Part shown: positions 42,931 to 52,181 of the stretch, piece after piece | How the letters are laid out: the number at the start of each line of letters is the position of its first letter | How positions within the stretch are numbered: the first letter of the stretch is position 1 | Assembly: GCA_900290095.1 (NCBI GenBank) | Contig: OKQS01000002.1 | Location: 248,001 to 312,000 of the forward strand | DNA length: 64,000 bases | Source: Khoudiadiopia massiliensis | GTDB taxonomy: Bacteria; Bacillota; Clostridia; Tissierellales; Peptoniphilaceae | Direction of reading: 5' to 3' | Notes under the pieces: generated by a model | What the model was told of the DNA's origin: nothing | What the model saw: the letters and a program-made list of their open reading frames with translations, nothing else | Database searches by the model: none | Translations under genes and position numbers: made by a program

Positions 42931-43818
42931 TTAATAGTCTACCTTTTCCTCGAGTTTGCTGAATTTGTAGCTTATTACAATACCTAGGACGAACATTACG
43001 AGGCCGAAGATACTTGCTCCGGCTAAGCTCAGACCCGCTTCCGCCAGACCTTCCGGCCGGTAAGCGGGTATTATTATTGCAGGGAAGATCCCCAGGCTGG
43101 ACCCTATAACCATGCCCAAAACTCCGTGGTACATTTTTGAATAGTGGTCCCTAAAAAGCTTGTCAGCCAATTTTGACAGACTGAATATGGTTAAGATCAT
43201 GCCGAGGACAAAGGGGATGAGCATGCCAATGTTTATGGAGGAAATGCCCGCAGCCATCTTGTCGTAGAGGCCGAAATATATGAGGAAGTTGCTGGGACTC
43301 ATGCCCGGGACAATGAAGCCCAGGGCCACGACGGCACCGGATACCAACCAAACGATTGTTGAAGGCTCTATTTCAGGAAAGTTCCTTCCCAAAAACATCA
43401 ATGAGAAGATTATTATGCAAAAGACGACCATTATAGCCAGGTCGCCCGCGGACCGCCCGTTTTTCCCGGCTTCTTTGTAAAGTGAGGGGAAGGTCCCGAC
43501 CACAAAACCTATGAAGAGGCAGACGAATTGGGCCGAATAGCGGCCGAAAGCTTTTTCAACGAAGAAGGAGAAGACCAGGATACCCAGGACACCCCCTATT
43601 CCGACCGGCAAGAAGTATCTTACATTTTCTATGAAATTCTTTTTTATATTCGAAAGGAAGGCAATCATGGGCCGGTAGAGGCCGAAGATGACGGAGAGAA
43701 CCCCGCCGGAGAGGCCGGGAAGAATTCCCCCAATGCCCACCAGGCAGCCTTTAAACAATCGAACCAGCCAGTTTCTTAAACCGGGCCCCGCATCGGGTCC
43801 GGAAATTTTTTTATCCAT
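42931..43818 (-). CDS. popT: DUF368 polyprenyl-phosphate translocase (PopT type)
   Basis: The 295-residue polytopic protein has the DUF368 features KGCLVGIGGILPGLSGGVLSVIFG and the later GFIVPGMSPSNFLIYFGLYD. DUF368 members have been shown to return undecaprenyl phosphate from the outer to the inner leaflet, completing lipid-carrier recycling. UppP, which makes that substrate, is encoded at 32238. An AAGAGGTGG ribosome-binding site supports the start. Gene symbol follows the published name for the family. Confidence 0.85.
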   Translation of the reverse strand: MDKKISGPDAGPGLRNWLVRLFKGCLVGIGGILPGLSGGVLSVIFGLYRPMIAFLSNIKKNFIENVRYFLPVGIGGVLGILVFSFFVEKAFGRYSAQFVCLFIGFVVGTFPSLYKEAGKNGRSAGDLAIMVVFCIIIFSLMFLGRNFPEIEPSTIVWLVSGAVVALGFIVPGMSPSNFLIYFGLYDKMAAGISSINIGMLIPFVLGMILTIFSLSKLADKLFRDHYSKMYHGVLGMVIGSSLGIFPAIIIPAYRPEGLAEAGLSLAGASIFGLVMFVLGIVISYKFSKLEEKVDY

Positions 43819-43963
43819 AGTACCACCTCTTAATAAAGATATTTTCCAATGTTTCTTTCGTTTCCTTATATTTTTAACACAGTGGCCAATATTTTAACAG
43901 GGAATTTTGGACAGACTATGATTATTGACCCATAAAATAGGCTTTTAAGGGGAAATTTTGTGC

Positions 43964-43969
43964 TATACT
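43964..43969 (+). promoter_or_regulatory. Candidate -10 element of the TPP-riboswitch/thiT transcript
   Basis: TATACT lies just before the riboswitch. The -35 region is not clear at standard spacing. Confidence 0.35.
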
Positions 43970-43980
43970 TAACAGGTAAA

Positions 43981-44070
43981 ATTAAATACCGGGGGTGCCA
44001 CGGCTGAGAGGAGAGGAAGCTCTCCAACCCTTTAACCTGATCTATGTAATTATAGCGTAGGGAGTTTGAA
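43981..44070 (+). ncRNA. TPP riboswitch (THI element)
   Basis: The conserved THI-box blocks are present in order: GGGGGTGCC, then GGCTGAGAG, a variable hairpin (GAGAGGAAGCTCTC-like), CCCTTTAACCTGATCTATG, and TAGCGTAGGGA. It binds thiamine diphosphate. It is followed by an intrinsic terminator just before thiT, so high TPP should turn off transport. Confidence 0.95.
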
Positions 44071-44078
44071 GATTTTTT

Positions 44079-44107
44079 GCCATGCCACCTTAAGGTATGG
44101 CTTTTTT
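44079..44107 (+). terminator. Expression-platform terminator of the TPP riboswitch
   Basis: GCCAT and ACC pair with GGT and ATGGC around TTAA, with a 3-nt bulge, and are followed by TTTTTT. It is 17 bp before the thiT start and is the likely OFF-switch hairpin. Confidence 0.8.
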
Positions 44108-44123
44108 AATACAAGGAGGTATT

Positions 44124-44708
44124 ATGTCAGATTTCAGAGAGTCGGGCTATTCAGCAAAGATGTTGGCTGAAGCGGGTATTTGCATAGCCCTGGCTAAAGT
44201 ATTGAGTTTTTTCACAATTTTTCATTTGCAAAACGGAGGTTCGGTAACAGCCGCTTCCATGGCCCCACTTTTCCTGTTCGCAATCCGTTGGGGTTGGAAA
44301 AAGGGCATATTAATCGGGATGGTGTATGGGCTGGTTGATTTGATGATAGGCGGATATGTAGTTAATCCGATCCAAGTCCTATTGGACTATCCCCTGGCCT
44401 ATGGGATGTTGGGGCTTGCAGGCTTGGCCACCAGAAAAGACAAGCCGATAAGCTTTAGAGAGAGTCTTATTCCGGTTATAGCAGCAACAATTATGCGCCT
44501 ACTAATGCACACAATTTCAGGAATTGTATTTTATTCAAGTGATATATATGCAAATGGCGGTTCATTTATGGATGCACTTGTTTTCTCAGTGTCATACAAT
44601 GCCAGTTTCCTACTGGTTGATGCCGCTATTTGTCTGGTCCTTCTTGCAATCATCTGGAAACCCCTGGGCATGCTCTTCAGGGACCAGAGGATGTCGGAGA
44701 GCTATTGA
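44124..44708 (+). CDS. thiT: Thiamine ECF transporter substrate-binding subunit ThiT
   Basis: The ATG at 44124 follows AAGGAGGTATT and is preferred over an ATG at 44097 that lies inside the terminator hairpin. The 194-residue membrane protein has the ThiT pattern AGICIALAKVLSFF, the GGSVTAASMAPLFLFAIRWG substrate-site region and GVVYGLVDL-like MVYGLVDLMIGG. It binds thiamine and works with a shared ECF energising module that is not encoded here. The TPP riboswitch confirms the substrate class. Confidence 0.93.
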   Translation: MSDFRESGYSAKMLAEAGICIALAKVLSFFTIFHLQNGGSVTAASMAPLFLFAIRWGWKKGILIGMVYGLVDLMIGGYVVNPIQVLLDYPLAYGMLGLAGLATRKDKPISFRESLIPVIAATIMRLLMHTISGIVFYSSDIYANGGSFMDALVFSVSYNASFLLVDAAICLVLLAIIWKPLGMLFRDQRMSESY

Positions 44709-44734
44709 TTTAATAAACTTAAGAACCGGTCGGA

Positions 44735-44777
44735 GCCGACGGGGCCTTCAGCAGAGGGCCTGTCTGTCGGCTTTTTT
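44735..44777 (+). terminator. Terminator of thiT
   Basis: GCCGAC and GTCGGC close the stem, GGCC pairs inside with GGCC, and TTTTTTGTT follows. It lies 27 bp after the stop codon. Confidence 0.8.
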
Positions 44778-44870
44778 GTTAGCCTGCATAGGCAAACCCG
44801 GAAATCATACGAACCCCCTCCAATTTGCTTGAAAAGCGGCTTTTTATCGATGTTTATATGGAATTTTACA

Positions 44871-44898
44871 TTGCTTTGTTACATATTCGGGGTATAAT
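44871..44898 (+). promoter_or_regulatory. Promoter of the giant surface-protein operon
   Basis: TTGCTT and TATAAT are separated by 16 bp, about 100 bp before the first gene start. A long AT-rich leader and AAAGGAG ribosome-binding site follow. Confidence 0.55.
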
Positions 44899-44995
44899 TA
44901 TAATGACGCTTAAAATGAATAAAGTGGATATTTTTAACTTTTAAAAAATATAAACTGAAATGTTGGTATATATCTATAAACAAAGGAGTGCATCT

Positions 44996-47900
44996 ATGAG
45001 GAATTTTCTGAAAAAAGTGTGTATTTGGGTCCTGGTTTTAACCATGGTCCTGCCTTGGCCTGCGGAGATTTTGGCCCGGGCCAACGAAGGCAATCAGCCA
45101 TATGACAGTGCTAAGATTGTTAACAATAAGGTGCCTGTTAAGCCTGCAAAGACAGACAATGCAGTTGATTTTATTAAAAATCCTGCTCAGCCGGACATCT
45201 ACACTTTGCGTACTGATTTTAAGGTACAAAGAGGGGAAAAGTATTATGTTGACTACCAACCCTACATTGCAAGTGTAGGTGCAGCAGCAACTCAAGCGGA
45301 AAAAGATAAGGTCAAACAAACTATAGACCTTCCTGCCCTCGCCGGCTATGATGAACCACAAGATAATTTTAAAATCGACTACAAAACTGTTTTTGATGCT
45401 GCAAAGGGCAAAGGCCAGACAGGCGATGCTACTAACGGAATCAGATACCAAGCGAATGAAGATTTCCGCTACAAGGCCAAGCCCAACAAAATAAAAATCA
45501 AACACGTCTTCCAAGACTTAGAAGACTTTACTAAGTATACCAATCCGGATGGAAGCGTTGGAGATGAAACTGCACTTTTCACAACTCAACAAGGGAATAC
45601 CGGCTCCACCATGGAAGTAAGTCCATTGGACAAAAACGATCCGAGAGTAAAAGGCTTTGTTCCGGAAGCTGATACTATAACAATGCAGGTTCCGGAAAAT
45701 GCTACGAACTTTATTTTGGAATACCGCTACAACCGTGCCCACTACGATGTAATTTTTGACACTAAAGGCGGAACAGAGCTTCCGGCTCGTACCCTTTACA
45801 CAGGACAAGTGATCCCTACAATTGCCGAAGAATCTATCCCTACAAAAGTAGGCGGCGAATTTTTAGGTTGGAAACCATCTGTTGATTTAAAAACAAAGGA
45901 TGGAAAGACATTTAAGGCAAATGAAATAATTGCAGTCGGAACCGGCGGGGCTATCAAAAATCTTGATGCCAACTTGATTATGCCGGCAAGCAAAGTTACT
46001 TTCACAGCTGTGTGGAAGGACAAGGAAAAGGCAGGCTACGCAGTACAATTTTGGGCAGAAAAGGCAGACCATGTCGATGGTGCTACTCTAGCTGATAAGT
46101 ACGACTTTATAGGCACTCGTGTATATAAAGACCAAACCACAGGCTCAAGACCGGACTTGGATAATGAACCTGTAAAAGACATAGTCTTTCCAGACCTAGA
46201 CCAAAAACGTCTAAATAAGATATGGAATGGCGATAAATTTAATCGTGGGAAGGATCTTTATCTAAACAAGTTCTATGTCTACAACCAAACTCTAACTCAC
46301 GACCAAAACAAAGACCCTGCAAATGTAAACTTAGTTAAGTCTGTTGATTCAACAGGTAAGACTGTCTACAATATTTACTACGACAGACAAGTATACGAGC
46401 TATACTTCACGAAGTCTAATATTGAAAATAGCTTCTATCCTGAAATTTGGGGATATGATGAAGCTAAAGGCGAGCAAGTGAAGAAGGGCGGTCCTGGTAA
46501 TCCTTACCATTACAAGGCAAGGTTTAACCAGCTAATGCTTGGCTGGCCAAACGACGCTATGCAAACCAAGGGCTTTGATAAAGACATGCAATCCTTCGGC
46601 TGGGGACCAAACTATGTTAAGCCGCAATGGCCTGAACACTTAGATACGCCTCCCTATCGATTAAATGCTGACCAATTCTTGGATATGGAAAAATACGATG
46701 ATAAGGGCGGCTATGTTAAAACGATAGATAAGGGTGATGGAACAAGCATAAACTTACCTTGGTACAATTTTACAACTCTTTCCTTCGGTATAAAACAGGC
46801 CGACAACTCTATGCCTCACCACATGGACTTTTGGATGGACGGCTTTAAGCCGGGCGAAACAATTATCCGCTACGACCTATACAGGTCCAAGGCAGATACT
46901 AATTCCGACACTTATGCACCTAAATACCCCAAGGTTCAAGGCTTTACCCCTTATGGATATAAACCGGGAGGCCCATGGCCAACAATTGTAGAGGGGAACC
47001 AAGAAAACGGTCGTGTTGACGGTGATGGAATAGATGAATTAAACGCCGAGCGTGCAGCAGTAACACCATTCCCTGCTAAGACCTATACAGTATTTGGAGA
47101 TGAACTCCCTCTAGGCAAGATGAGATTTATTTCTGCTTTCTTTAACAATGCCGATGAGTTTGGCGATCCTGATGGCTGGGACGGATTTGATACAAACGGC
47201 TACCTTAGGTTTAAATACACTCGTAACAAGTACCCACTAAGGTTTAACTACGACCCGTCAACGATTAAGGGCGACAATGAATTTAACTCAACAAACCAAC
47301 TACAAACCTTCTACGAATTTCCACTAAAGGCTCTAAGCCCTACAGTAGACACTGGGAATGAATATAAAAAAGATAATCCGGCCAACTTATTGGATAATCC
47401 GGAAAATTTACAAAAATTAGGCCTTACTGACCTTGTATTTACAGATACTGATGGCAAATTAAAAGTTAAGAGACCAGATAATCTTTCAGACCAAATGGTC
47501 TTCAAGGGCTGGGCACTAGACCCTGCCGGCACGAAGCTTATTTGGGAAAACCCGGGAGAAATCATGCCTAACCACCCGGTCAACCTCTATGCTAAGTGGG
47601 GCGAACCAGATTACAAGTGGAAGGTCACATTAGACCCGAACGGTGGATCTTTAAGAAATATTAAAGAAGAGAACTTAACTACAAGCCGCAAAAAGTTACA
47701 AGAAGGCGATATAGGTCAAGAAGAAATAAATACCTATGCGAAAAAAGAAGCCAATGATGGCGACAAGCAAGTCTTTACCGTTATCCAAAGACAAAAGCTT
47801 GTAGAGCCTAAGAAGCCTACAAGAAAAGGCTACGACTTTATGGGCTGGGAAGTCATTCGTTATAAGAAGGATAATAAAGGCGACTATACAACCGAAATAG

Positions 47901-50900
47901 ATACAAGCTATAGAGACGCATATAAGGTTCCGGAACTTTACTCCTTCGGTAACGACGTCGTAGCACCGGTCTACCTAAAGGCAATTTGGGTTCCAAACAA
48001 CAGAGTAGATGTAAAAGTTGAACACTATAAGTTGGACAAGGACTTTAAATTAGTTGAAAAACTGGAAGACACTCTTGAAGATAAACGTGCTAACTATTTA
48101 GTTGCAACAACTGGAGACCAGCAAGACGACAAATATATCTTGGCAACTCATGAAGAGCTTACAGAAAAATTAACTGGCGATTTAAAGACAACTTATGAAG
48201 AATATAATAAACGAGTAAAGGGAGATAACACCTTCTTCCAACAATTCAAAGTTGAGCCTGAAAAGATTGATGATGGCAATGGAAACTTAATTCCAAATCC
48301 TAAAGTAGAAAACAATGTATTTAAGTTCTTCTACAAACCATTTAGGACTCGTGAGTACAAGGTCAACTATATAGATGAAAGATTTAAAGGAAAGACAAAT
48401 GAAGCAGAAGGTGCAATCATTGGACAAGAAGAAGTTTCCAATGGTAACCGTCACTACGACGCAAGAAACTATAGACCAATACCGGGCTGGAAATTAACAA
48501 GTGCACCCCAACAACAACTATTCTTCGATGTAAATGAAAAAACAAATGAATTCTTAGGTATTAACGGAACAGGTAAACATGAAATTACCTTCTATTATAA
48601 GGACGTCAGAGTCATCGAAGTGTCAGATAAAAATGATCCAGTACCAGAAGGCTATGTAAGAGTAACTTATAAGGCAGACAAGGGTGGAGCATTTACTGAC
48701 AAAGATGGAAATTCAAAGACAGAATTATACTACGATGTAATAAAAGGACTTAAGTCGGACCTACTTCCGGTTCCACAAGAACTTAAGGATGGTGAGGAAA
48801 AAGTTGCTGACAAGTACTATATCACCCCGGAAACCGGAAAGAAATTCGTCAAGTGGGATGAAAAGCCCCTCTTGAACAAAAACACATTGGTCGAAAACGA
48901 TACAAAAGACTTCTATGTATTTACAGCGAAGTTCGAATGGTCGGGCTTAAGTTCATCCGGCCTGGTAAGAACGGAAGCCTTTAAAGATCCTAACGGTAAT
49001 TGGACCAATGACTTTGCACCAAAGATTGAGGACTTAAAGAAACAACTCGTCTGGAGAGAAAAAGACCAGGTCAAAGATCTTCCTGAAGGAACTGAAATAA
49101 AGTTATTCGATGAAGCCGGTAATGAATTAACAAGTGACGATCAAGTTTATGAATTAGTCAACGAAAAGAAAGCTGCCGACAAGGACGAACTTGTTCGCAC
49201 AGTAAACATTAAAGCTAAAGTTACTTTCAAAGATGGCAAAGAAACTCAAGAACTTGATATACCAATTACAGTTTACAAGAACGTCTACGAAGCCCTTAAC
49301 AAGGCCGGCGACAAGCCACTCTTCTTAAAAGAAGCTGAAGGCAAAGATGCTAAAGACGGCGGTTTAAAAGAAATTCTAAAAGACAATGACGAAAATAGAT
49401 ATATCAAAGTAACAATTAAACCGACCGGAGATATGGACTCCAAAGACGATAAAGTTTACTTCGTCAACCCTAATGCATGGGTAGAGATCCCTGAAGTCAA
49501 ACCTGACGGCTCATCAACATTTGTCAATTGGACAGCTGATAAGGATGCCCAAAATGAAAATGGAGTCTTTGACTTTACTAAACGACACAAGTTTACTGAA
49601 AATACAGTTATAAGTCCAAGCGATGCTAAGGATGTTGTTGAACAAACAGATCCGAACAAGAAACCGGATGTACCGGGCACCTACGTCAAGGTCATTGTCA
49701 AGACTACCGATAATGCTACGGACGAAACCAAGTTCGAAAAAACCTTCTGGGTCAACCCGACGAAGGAGGTTTCTATTGGCGTGACGAACCCCACAGGCAA
49801 AACCGTGGCGGCTGATCCGACTAAAGTCGGTGCAGTTGGTTACACAATGAAATTCTCTAAGTGGGAATCGACAGAAACTACAGCAAGAACTTGGGAAGAT
49901 AAGATAGTTGGACAATTCACAGCTGAAACTACAATAGTAGCAAAATATTCTGTAACACCTGAGGTGGTTAAGCCTCAAGTTCCAACAACAGATACGGTTC
50001 ACACCCCGCAAGGCAAGACACCGACAGTAGATGAAATTAAAGCTAAGATTACTCCACCGGAAGGCAAGACTATTAGCAAAGTAACAATAGTTGAAAATCC
50101 GGATGTAAATAATCCCGGAAAGAGTACGGCAAAAGTAATCGTTGAATACACTGACGGCTCAAGTGTTGGAACAAATGAAAAACCAATAGAAATTCCGGTT
50201 GAAGTTCACAAAAACATAATTCCGGAAGCACCCGGCGGACAAAGACCGAAGGATGCTTTGGACAATTATGTAAAAGTAATCTTCAAAGCAGGCACAGGCG
50301 GAACAGTATCCGGAGACCTGGTTTACTATGTATCACCTGAAGTTGAAGTTGATATGACTGAATCAGCTGGTAAAGTTACAAAGACTCCAAGCATTGGATA
50401 CTTTGTAAATGGCGAAAAGTGGACTAACACAGCTAACAAAACTTTAAAAGGTACATTTACTGACCCGGAAACAGAATTTGTATTTAACTTTGACAAGTCT
50501 GACGATATAGTAGAAAAATCTAATGATCCTAGCCAAGTAATACCGGAAGGTTATGTAAAAGTAACCTTTAAGACAGAAGATGAAGCTAAAGGCAAACTTG
50601 ATGGGGATGTAAAAGAAAAAATCTACTATGTTAATCCTACAGCAGGAATTAAATTAGTTGAATTAGCTGACGGACAAACAGCAGGCGATAAACAATTAGC
50701 AGTACCAAAAACTGCTCCAGCAGCAAATTATGAATTTGGCCAATGGATTGAAGAAATTGATACTGAAACAGCAATCACAAGTGAAAGAATCCATGTAGCT
50801 AAATTTAAGTTGGCTAAAGTAACACTAACTTATGATGCTGGCGAAGGCACAGGAACGGTTCCGGCAAAAGTTGAAGTAGACCATGGCACAAGTGTAAGAC

Positions 50901-52159
50901 TTGCAAGACCGGAAGGACTTAGCAAGAAAAATGCTACATTTACCGGTTGGAAGCTTGATGGAGAAGATACACTCTATCAGCCCGGCGACCAAGTAAAACT
51001 TGAAAAAGCAAGAACTGCCACAGCCCAATGGACATCAATCAAGCATACAGTAACCTTTAAAACTATGGGCGGAACAGATGTACCAAGTCAAGAAGTAGTT
51101 CATGGCGAAAAACTTAAAGCTTTTGATCCACCCACATTAGGCGGCAAGGTCTTTATGGGTTGGAAAGAGGAAGGCAAAGAGAATGAAACAGCTTACTTTG
51201 ACTTGACTTCAGCTATAAATGAGAACAAAACTCTGGTGGCTCAGTGGCAAGACTCGGTTCAAAACATTGATGAAAATGATACAGTAGAAGATCAATTCAT
51301 CAAAGTTATCTTTAAAAAAGGCGGTCATGGCAAGTTAAGCGTTGATGACACAGAACAAGTAAAATCAGTTGCTTACAAAGTTGATAAAACCTACGATTTT
51401 AAAACAGCTAAGTTAAATGGCCTAATAGTACCAAAAGTTATAGCAGACACTTATTACAAAGTGAAAGAAGCAAATGACGGTTGGGACAAAGCACTTAACT
51501 TGACACTTGCTTCAGGAAAAATTGAAAAAATCTTTACAGCACAATACGAACCAAAAGCAGACGTAATACCTATAGACCCGAAAGTTACGCCGGATGATAA
51601 ACTCCAGGATGATAAACCGGAGGGCATGGTATTGGTAACCTTTAAAGTTTCTGATGACAATAATTTCTACATTCCAAACAATGCTAAATACTATGTCAAA
51701 AAAGATGTAGAAGTCAGAGTACCGACGCCGGTTGTTTTGGAAAAAACTATTAACGCTGTATTTAATGGTTGGAAAGATGTAAAGCTAGTTGATGAACCGA
51801 TTGATCCAAACACAACTGATCCTGATGCAAAAAAACTTCAATGGGTAAAACAATCATTTAAAGACGATACAGTAATTAGTGATAAAACAGCAGATGAAAT
51901 TAAACTTTTGATTAAAAAACCATTTGCAGGGGATAAGAGAATTTACATCAAACAAATGTCAGCGGATTCAACAGGGAAACTTGAACTTATAAGAGCTGGC
52001 AATTTAATAGAAACTGTTACTAACAAAAAGTTCACGAGAAGAAGAAAAGAATACAATGTATTTGATCTTACTAATGCATTGCAATCCGGAGATATTATAA
52101 GATACTGGCAAGAAGGATCTTCTAGAATATCTGACAAAACAACAGAGATTATCAAGTAG
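44996..52159 (+). CDS. Giant secreted multi-repeat surface protein (2387 residues)
   Basis: The ATG at 44996 follows AAAGGAGTGCATCT and gives a signal peptide (MRNFLKKVCIWVLVLTMVLP, cleavage near ARA-NEG). The body has InlB B-repeat-like (Listeria-Bacteroides) modules such as YDVIFDTKGGTELP, KVTLDPNGGSL, VTLTYDAGEGTGTVPAK and TVTFKTMGGTDVPS. It also has about seven modules with the core YYVNP/FWVNP plus a following GW or KW, and Rib-like spacers (KTPTVDEIKAKITPPEGK). The C-terminus has no LPXTG, CWB2 or other recognised anchor and ends EIIK. A role in adhesion is likely from the modules. How it stays on the cell is unclear; the next gene encodes an anchored relative. Confidence 0.85.
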   Translation: MRNFLKKVCIWVLVLTMVLPWPAEILARANEGNQPYDSAKIVNNKVPVKPAKTDNAVDFIKNPAQPDIYTLRTDFKVQRGEKYYVDYQPYIASVGAAATQAEKDKVKQTIDLPALAGYDEPQDNFKIDYKTVFDAAKGKGQTGDATNGIRYQANEDFRYKAKPNKIKIKHVFQDLEDFTKYTNPDGSVGDETALFTTQQGNTGSTMEVSPLDKNDPRVKGFVPEADTITMQVPENATNFILEYRYNRAHYDVIFDTKGGTELPARTLYTGQVIPTIAEESIPTKVGGEFLGWKPSVDLKTKDGKTFKANEIIAVGTGGAIKNLDANLIMPASKVTFTAVWKDKEKAGYAVQFWAEKADHVDGATLADKYDFIGTRVYKDQTTGSRPDLDNEPVKDIVFPDLDQKRLNKIWNGDKFNRGKDLYLNKFYVYNQTLTHDQNKDPANVNLVKSVDSTGKTVYNIYYDRQVYELYFTKSNIENSFYPEIWGYDEAKGEQVKKGGPGNPYHYKARFNQLMLGWPNDAMQTKGFDKDMQSFGWGPNYVKPQWPEHLDTPPYRLNADQFLDMEKYDDKGGYVKTIDKGDGTSINLPWYNFTTLSFGIKQADNSMPHHMDFWMDGFKPGETIIRYDLYRSKADTNSDTYAPKYPKVQGFTPYGYKPGGPWPTIVEGNQENGRVDGDGIDELNAERAAVTPFPAKTYTVFGDELPLGKMRFISAFFNNADEFGDPDGWDGFDTNGYLRFKYTRNKYPLRFNYDPSTIKGDNEFNSTNQLQTFYEFPLKALSPTVDTGNEYKKDNPANLLDNPENLQKLGLTDLVFTDTDGKLKVKRPDNLSDQMVFKGWALDPAGTKLIWENPGEIMPNHPVNLYAKWGEPDYKWKVTLDPNGGSLRNIKEENLTTSRKKLQEGDIGQEEINTYAKKEANDGDKQVFTVIQRQKLVEPKKPTRKGYDFMGWEVIRYKKDNKGDYTTEIDTSYRDAYKVPELYSFGNDVVAPVYLKAIWVPNNRVDVKVEHYKLDKDFKLVEKLEDTLEDKRANYLVATTGDQQDDKYILATHEELTEKLTGDLKTTYEEYNKRVKGDNTFFQQFKVEPEKIDDGNGNLIPNPKVENNVFKFFYKPFRTREYKVNYIDERFKGKTNEAEGAIIGQEEVSNGNRHYDARNYRPIPGWKLTSAPQQQLFFDVNEKTNEFLGINGTGKHEITFYYKDVRVIEVSDKNDPVPEGYVRVTYKADKGGAFTDKDGNSKTELYYDVIKGLKSDLLPVPQELKDGEEKVADKYYITPETGKKFVKWDEKPLLNKNTLVENDTKDFYVFTAKFEWSGLSSSGLVRTEAFKDPNGNWTNDFAPKIEDLKKQLVWREKDQVKDLPEGTEIKLFDEAGNELTSDDQVYELVNEKKAADKDELVRTVNIKAKVTFKDGKETQELDIPITVYKNVYEALNKAGDKPLFLKEAEGKDAKDGGLKEILKDNDENRYIKVTIKPTGDMDSKDDKVYFVNPNAWVEIPEVKPDGSSTFVNWTADKDAQNENGVFDFTKRHKFTENTVISPSDAKDVVEQTDPNKKPDVPGTYVKVIVKTTDNATDETKFEKTFWVNPTKEVSIGVTNPTGKTVAADPTKVGAVGYTMKFSKWESTETTARTWEDKIVGQFTAETTIVAKYSVTPEVVKPQVPTTDTVHTPQGKTPTVDEIKAKITPPEGKTISKVTIVENPDVNNPGKSTAKVIVEYTDGSSVGTNEKPIEIPVEVHKNIIPEAPGGQRPKDALDNYVKVIFKAGTGGTVSGDLVYYVSPEVEVDMTESAGKVTKTPSIGYFVNGEKWTNTANKTLKGTFTDPETEFVFNFDKSDDIVEKSNDPSQVIPEGYVKVTFKTEDEAKGKLDGDVKEKIYYVNPTAGIKLVELADGQTAGDKQLAVPKTAPAANYEFGQWIEEIDTETAITSERIHVAKFKLAKVTLTYDAGEGTGTVPAKVEVDHGTSVRLARPEGLSKKNATFTGWKLDGEDTLYQPGDQVKLEKARTATAQWTSIKHTVTFKTMGGTDVPSQEVVHGEKLKAFDPPTLGGKVFMGWKEEGKENETAYFDLTSAINENKTLVAQWQDSVQNIDENDTVEDQFIKVIFKKGGHGKLSVDDTEQVKSVAYKVDKTYDFKTAKLNGLIVPKVIADTYYKVKEANDGWDKALNLTLASGKIEKIFTAQYEPKADVIPIDPKVTPDDKLQDDKPEGMVLVTFKVSDDNNFYIPNNAKYYVKKDVEVRVPTPVVLEKTINAVFNGWKDVKLVDEPIDPNTTDPDAKKLQWVKQSFKDDTVISDKTADEIKLLIKKPFAGDKRIYIKQMSADSTGKLELIRAGNLIETVTNKKFTRRRKEYNVFDLTNALQSGDIIRYWQEGSSRISDKTTEIIK

Positions 52160-52181
52160 AGAAAGGAGAGATTAAACTAGA

